Shown here: piece by piece, positions 6,465 through 9,797 of the stretch
How the letters are laid out: each line of letters opens with the position of its first letter
Position numbering within the stretch: position 1 is the first letter of the stretch
DNA from: an uncultured Eubacteriales bacterium
GTDB lineage: Bacteria > Bacillota > Clostridia > Oscillospirales > Oscillospiraceae
Assembly: GCA_900548625.1 (NCBI GenBank)
Contig: URLO01000060.1
Span: 1-9,797, forward strand
Reading direction: 5' to 3'
Length of the DNA stretch: 9,797 nt
Program-made: the position numbers and the translations under genes
Notes under the pieces: model-generated
What the model saw: only the letters and a program-made list of their open reading frames with translations
Databases searched by the model: none
Told to the model about the DNA's origin: nothing

Positions 6465-8513
6465 ATGAAACAGCGCGCTGCGCTTGCCGGAAAACTGCAC
6501 AGCCTCCGGCGGGATCTCTGCGTCCGCTTCGCCGCAAGCTCCGCGCTCCGCCTCGCGGCGCAGTGCGCAGCCGCATTCGGCGCCTGCTTTTTTCTGGCGG
6601 GCATCCGCCTTCTCGGCAGGAGCGTGCCGGCGGCGCTGGCGCTGCTGGCGGCCATGCCGTTTTCGCTCGCCGCCGTCTGCTCGTTTTTCGGAGCCGTCTG
6701 CGGCTATCTCGCCTTCTGGGGCGCGGCGGGCGTCTTTGAGCCCGCGGCGGCGGGATTTCTGATCCTCGCCGAGCTTTGCATTTTTTCAGATCTTTTGCCG
6801 CGCGACCGCAAATGGTTCCCGCCCGCGTCGGCGTGCGCGCTCTACGCGCTGATCGGCACGCTGAGCCTGCTGAGTGGCGGCGCGCAGGGGCGTGAGATCG
6901 TGTTTTTCTGTGCGCGGCTGTTGCTGCTCGCCGTCTGCACCGCCGTTTTTTCCGCCGCGCTGCACGAAAAAAGCCGCTCCGCGCGCGGCCTGCTCGCGCT
7001 GTTCCTGCTTGCCGGGTGCAGCGCCGTCCGCCTTCCGGGCGGCATTCCGCTGAGCGCTGTTTTCGCCTCCGGCGCGGTCTTTCTCGCGCTCTCCGGCGCG
7101 GATGCGCTCCTGACGGCAGCGGCCTGCGGGCTGGCGCTCGATCTGACGTGCGGCGCGGAGCCGTCCATGACGGCTGTTTTCTCGCTTGCCGCGCTTGTCT
7201 GTCGGGTGCCGTTTCTTTCCTCGCGCATTCCGCGCGCCGCCGCCTTTCTGGTCTGCTGCCTCTCTGCGGTGCTCTTTTCCGGCGGAGCGGGTCTTGCCAT
7301 GCTCGCGGGCGCGTTTCTCGGCGTCCTTCTGGCGCTGGCCGCGCCGCAGAGCCTGCGGCAGTCGCTCGACGAGCGGCAGTCCGCCGCCCTCGACGCGCGG
7401 CTGAGCGAGCTTCGCCGCGCCTGTGACCTGCTCAACGAGATCGGCAGAGCCCTTGACCGCGCCCGCATCCGCGACCCCGGCCCGCAGTCTGCGGCCGTCT
7501 TTGACAGCGCCGCCGAAACGCTCTGCAAAAGCTGCGGCCACTACCGCGACTGCTGGGAAACGCACGCCGCCGAAACATACCGCTCGCTTTCCGGCGCGGC
7601 ATCGCGCATTTTGCAGCGCGGCGCGGCGGAGCGCTCCGACCTGCCGGAGGCATTTCTCGCCCGCTGCCGCTGCCCGGACGGCTTTCTTGCCGCCGTCAAC
7701 GACGCGCTCGACAGCCACCGGCTGCGTCTGCAATGTCAGAGCCGCCTTGCCGAAAGCCGCGCCGTCGTTGCCGACCAGTACCGCTTCCTCGCCCGTCTGC
7801 TGCAAGCCGCCGTCGAGCGGCCCGAACCGTCCGCCGTCCCGCCGGTCTTTACGCCCGACCTCGGTTTTCGCGCGCGCGGCGTGCGCGGCGCGTCGGTCAG
7901 CGGCGACCACGGCAGCTGCTTCACCTGCGGCGAGTGGTATTACGTCCTGCTTTGCGACGGCATGGGCACCGGCGAGGAGGCCTCCCGGGAGAGCGCCGGC
8001 GCGATCCACGTCCTCTCCGAGCTGATTGAGGCCGGTTTTGAGCCGCAGGACGCCATGCAGATGCTCGGCGGGGTCTATCTTCTGCGCGGTGACGCCGGGT
8101 TTTCCACCGTCGATCTGCTTCAGGTCAGCCTCGTCACCGGCGAGGGCTTCCTGCACAAGTGGGGCGCAGCCCCCTCCTATCTCAAGCTGGCGCGCCGGAC
8201 GTGCAAGCTCGGCTCGCCCTCGCCGCCCGGCGTCGCAGGCGGCAGCCGCCTGCGCCCGCAGTGTATGCGCGTGTCGCTCGGCGGCGGTGAAATGCTGCTC
8301 ATGATCTCCGACGGCGTGGACGCCGCGCAGGCCGAACGTCTCCTGCGCGATTACGCCGGGCGTTCGCCGCGGGAGCTCGCCTCCGGCGTGCTCGCCTGCG
8401 GCGGTGACGACGCCGATGACCGAACCGCCGTGGCGCTTTGCCTGCGGCGCAGCCCCGCGCGAAAAAAGCGTGGGGCCGCCAAGGAACGCATCCTGTCCCG
8501 CTTCCGCGTCTGA
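6465..8513 (+). CDS. spoIIE: Stage II sporulation protein E, membrane PP2C-type serine phosphatase
   Basis: SpoIIE sits at the asymmetric division septum and dephosphorylates SpoIIAA, which frees sigma-F in the forespore. The 682-residue protein has three parts. Residues 25-295 form about ten to twelve hydrophobic segments. Residues 300-455 form a soluble linker with a cysteine cluster, C354-x2-C-x5-C363 followed by W364, which recurs in SpoIIE proteins. Residues 465-660 are the PP2C phosphatase domain with its metal-binding acidic motifs: SGD (479-481), CDGMGTG (497-503), STVDLLQVSL (547-556), ISDG (614-617) and GDDADDRTAV (647-656). It is shorter than the Bacillus subtilis protein (827 residues). 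AGGAGGG at 6452-6458, six bases before the ATG, fixes the start. The gene is followed by a strong terminator and stands alone; it is not beside the tilS-hpt-ftsH genes often near it in Bacilli. Its presence shows a sporulation pathway in the host. Confidence 0.93.
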   Translation: MKQRAALAGKLHSLRRDLCVRFAASSALRLAAQCAAAFGACFFLAGIRLLGRSVPAALALLAAMPFSLAAVCSFFGAVCGYLAFWGAAGVFEPAAAGFLILAELCIFSDLLPRDRKWFPPASACALYALIGTLSLLSGGAQGREIVFFCARLLLLAVCTAVFSAALHEKSRSARGLLALFLLAGCSAVRLPGGIPLSAVFASGAVFLALSGADALLTAAACGLALDLTCGAEPSMTAVFSLAALVCRVPFLSSRIPRAAAFLVCCLSAVLFSGGAGLAMLAGAFLGVLLALAAPQSLRQSLDERQSAALDARLSELRRACDLLNEIGRALDRARIRDPGPQSAAVFDSAAETLCKSCGHYRDCWETHAAETYRSLSGAASRILQRGAAERSDLPEAFLARCRCPDGFLAAVNDALDSHRLRLQCQSRLAESRAVVADQYRFLARLLQAAVERPEPSAVPPVFTPDLGFRARGVRGASVSGDHGSCFTCGEWYYVLLCDGMGTGEEASRESAGAIHVLSELIEAGFEPQDAMQMLGGVYLLRGDAGFSTVDLLQVSLVTGEGFLHKWGAAPSYLKLARRTCKLGSPSPPGVAGGSRLRPQCMRVSLGGGEMLLMISDGVDAAQAERLLRDYAGRSPRELASGVLACGGDDADDRTAVALCLRRSPARKKRGAAKERILSRFRV

Positions 8514-8533
8514 GCCCCTTTCCTTTTTCCTGC

Positions 8534-8576
8534 CCTCCCCGCATCCGCCAAGGCGGAGCCGGGGAGGTCTTTTTTT
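8534..8576 (+). terminator. Rho-independent terminator after spoIIE
   Basis: An eight-base-pair stem (8534-8541 with 8560-8567) is separated by a two-by-two internal loop from a six-base-pair upper stem (8544-8549 with 8552-8557), followed by TC and seven T residues ending at 8576. It lies 20 bases after the spoIIE stop codon. Confidence 0.95.
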
Positions 8577-8833
8577 CGCCGTTTTGCATAATATTCATAT
8601 TTTTCTGCATGTCACATCCTTCATCCCCTCCTGTCTTCCGGTCTGCGAGTCCCGCTGCACCCCCCGCATCATTTCTGTATATATGCACGTTTTTGTAGAT
8701 TATGCACGATTTATATATTTATTTTCTCAGAACTTTGTGCAGGATGTTTTGCCCACAGCTGTTGATTTTTATGCACCTGTTGTGTATACTTATGAGCACA
8801 CACAAATCAACGAACCGCATGGAGGAACCGAAT
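8577..8833 (+). promoter_or_regulatory. AT-rich upstream regulatory region of the amino acid binding protein gene
   Basis: No gene is visible in this 257-base gap between the spoIIE terminator and the next start codon. It is much more AT-rich than its surroundings at 8577-8605 and 8677-8730, with a C/T-rich stretch between them. TATGCAC occurs at 8682, 8701 and 8770, and TGCA seven times between 8585 and 8775. Two TGCAT copies lie 21 bases apart (8585 and 8606). TGCAT-AAT-ATTCA at 8585-8597 resembles an arginine repressor box one base short. The third TATGCAC lies between the -35 and -10 boxes of the promoter, where a bound repressor would block transcription. Confidence 0.5.
8762..8790 (+). 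promoter_or_regulatory. Promoter of the amino acid binding protein gene
   Basis: TTGATT (8762-8767) and TATACT (8785-8790) are separated by 17 bases and match the sigma-A consensus at four and five of six positions. Transcription would start near 8797, giving a leader of about 37 bases that includes the GGAGG site at 8821-8825. Confidence 0.7.
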
Positions 8834-9619
8834 ATGAAAAAGCTTCTTGCACTGCTTCTTGCAGTCATTCTGGTACTGAGTCTTGCCGCCTGCACCTCGA
8901 CAGCCAAAGATGACGAGCCCGCTTCCGACGCTTCCGACGCCGCCAAGCTGACCATGGCGACCGAGGCTACCTTCCCGCCGTATGAGTACTACGACGGCGA
9001 CGCGATCGTCGGCATCGACGTTGAGGTCGCGCAGGCCATCGCCGAAAAGCTCGGCATGGAGCTGGAGGTCACCGACATCGCGTTTGACTCGATCATCCCC
9101 GGCATCCAGACCGGCAAATATGACATGGGCATGGCCGGTATGACCGTGACCGACGAGCGCAAGGAGCAGGTCAGCTTCTCCGACTCCTACGCCACCGGCG
9201 TGCAGGTCGTCATTGTCAAGGACGGCAGCGCCATCACCTCGGTCGATGATCTGCTCGCGGACGGCGCTAACACCGTCGTCGGCACGCAGGCCGGCACCAC
9301 GGGCTTTCTCTATGCCACGTCCGACATCGAGGAAGCCGGTCTCGGCACCGTCAAGTCCTTCGGCAAGACGACGGACGCTGTGGAAGCCCTGAAAAACGGT
9401 CAGGTCGACTGCGTCATCCTCGACAATGAGCCTGCCAAAGCGCTGGTCGCTGCCAACGAGGGCCTGCATATCCTCGACACGGAATACGCCGTTGAGGATT
9501 ACGCCATCGCCATCGCCAAGGAGAACACGGAGCTTCTGGAGAAGGTCAACAAGGCGCTTTCCGAGCTGAAGGCCGACGGCACGCTCCAGAGCATCGTCGG
9601 CAAGTACATCGGCAAGTAA
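8834..9619 (+). CDS. Polar amino acid ABC transporter substrate-binding lipoprotein
   Basis: A 261-residue extracytoplasmic binding protein of solute-binding family 3, which captures a polar or charged amino acid and delivers it to an ABC permease. Residues 1-20 form a lipoprotein signal peptide with the lipobox LAAC; C20 would be lipidated and anchored to the outer face of the membrane. A short acidic, flexible linker follows (21-38). Family motifs appear in order: FPPYEY (47-52), GIDVEVAQAIAEKLG (60-74), the TVTDERKEQVSFSDSY segment (104-119) with R109 as the likely carboxylate-binding arginine, GTQAGTTG (150-157) and the ligand-contacting D197 in VILDNEP. The ligand is not certain; cystine, glutamine, arginine or related amino acids all fit. 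GGAGG eight bases upstream fixes the start; the in-frame extension to 8702 would cover the promoter. The permease and ATPase genes usually follow and would lie beyond the window. Confidence 0.94.
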   Translation: MKKLLALLLAVILVLSLAACTSTAKDDEPASDASDAAKLTMATEATFPPYEYYDGDAIVGIDVEVAQAIAEKLGMELEVTDIAFDSIIPGIQTGKYDMGMAGMTVTDERKEQVSFSDSYATGVQVVIVKDGSAITSVDDLLADGANTVVGTQAGTTGFLYATSDIEEAGLGTVKSFGKTTDAVEALKNGQVDCVILDNEPAKALVAANEGLHILDTEYAVEDYAIAIAKENTELLEKVNKALSELKADGTLQSIVGKYIGK

Positions 9620-9620
9620 T

Positions 9621-9652
9621 CGTTTTTCCGCAGCGCAGGCCGCTGCAAAACG
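9621..9652 (+). repeat. Imperfect hairpin just after the binding protein gene
   Basis: CGTTTT (9621-9626) pairs with AAAACG (9647-9652) and GCAGCG (9630-9635) with CGCTGC (9641-9646), with a three-base bulge on the left arm and a five-base loop. No T-run follows, so it does not look like a terminator on the plus strand. In transporter operons a hairpin here often protects the abundant binding protein mRNA; that role is inferred. Confidence 0.5.
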
Positions 9653-9661
9653 ACACAAAAT

Positions 9662-9797
9662 ACCCTGCGGCGGGGGGGGGGCCACCCTAGAGACCCCGCG
9701 GGGGGGGGAGATTTTAAAAAGGGGAGGGGATAAGCAGAGGAAGAAAGGGGAGAGAAGGGCGGCGCCGAAGTTGTTGAAAGCGTTAAAAAAAAGGGTA
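9662..9797. other. Low-complexity terminal stretch, probably poor-quality sequence
   Basis: The composition changes abruptly: a run of ten G (9672-9681), a run of nine G (9700-9708), then an almost all-purine tract with short A and G runs. No reading frame with coding character is visible. This pattern is typical of the unreliable end of a read or contig rather than of the genome around it. Confidence 0.7.

Noticed and set aside
6263..6655. An N-terminal extension of the CYTH protein up to 6655
   Set aside because: The ExExK motif that starts CYTH domains lies four residues after the chosen ATG, which has a good ribosome binding site; the extension runs antisense into spoIIE.
3998..6739. A 913-codon open frame on the plus strand across pncB and the CYTH gene
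   Set aside because: It is antisense to two well-conserved genes with promoters and ribosome binding sites. Its translation is rich in Arg, Ala and His with no recognisable motif, as expected for shadow frames in GC-rich DNA.
6786..8156. A 456-codon open frame on the minus strand within spoIIE
   Set aside because: It is the antisense shadow of the conserved SpoIIE frame, with low-complexity Arg/Ala/Gly composition.
8702..8833. An N-terminal extension of the amino acid binding protein from 8702
   Set aside because: It would put 44 residues ahead of a perfect lipoprotein signal peptide and would overlap the promoter at 8762-8790.
8577..8833. A possible riboswitch or chromosomal replication origin in the long gap
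   Set aside because: The predicted promoter lies near the end of the gap, leaving only about 37 bases of leader, too short for a known riboswitch. There are no perfect DnaA boxes and no dnaA or dnaN neighbour, so an origin is not supported; the DnaA-like cluster is kept only as a low-confidence finding.

Overview
The window looks like chromosomal DNA from a GC-rich, spore-forming member of the Clostridia, probably an Oscillospirales-type gut bacterium. The reasons are a SpoIIE sporulation phosphatase, strong Gram-positive ribosome binding sites (GGAGG-type) before nearly every gene, sigma-A-like promoters, a low-GC-Firmicutes style of lipoprotein and nicotinate phosphoribosyltransferase despite high GC, and a domain-swapped family 3 glycosidase of a kind known from rumen and gut Clostridia. 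This placement is inference from gene content. I see no phage, insertion sequence, CRISPR array, rRNA or tRNA.

Layout. (1) 1-551, minus: an OmpR-type response regulator, cut by the window edge. (2) 552-758: a divergent promoter region. (3) 759-2861, plus: a circularly permuted GH3 homologue whose active site looks eroded. (4) 2882-3511, plus: a perfect-consensus sigma-A promoter and a small PRPP-dependent phosphoribosyltransferase. (5) 3527-3562: a long hairpin that can serve as terminator for both converging transcription units. (6) 3576-5566, minus: pncB followed, with an ATGA start/stop overlap, by a small six-helix membrane protein. (7) 5654-6262, minus: a CYTH-domain triphosphatase-like protein with its own promoter. 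(8) 6465-8513, plus: spoIIE, then a strong intrinsic terminator. (9) 8577-8833: an AT-rich regulatory region with repeated TATGCAC motifs. (10) 8834-9619, plus: a polar amino acid ABC transporter binding lipoprotein. (11) 9620-9797: a hairpin, then sequence that looks like degraded read or contig end.

The genes are mostly single units rather than one system. The main functional themes are phosphoribosyl transfer and NAD salvage (two PRPP-using enzymes facing each other, one coupled to a possible uptake protein), sporulation (spoIIE), and amino acid uptake. I found no convincing new multi-gene system. The points most worth a second look are the permuted GH3 protein with lost sugar-binding residues, the pncB-coupled membrane protein, and the motif cluster upstream of the amino acid binding protein.
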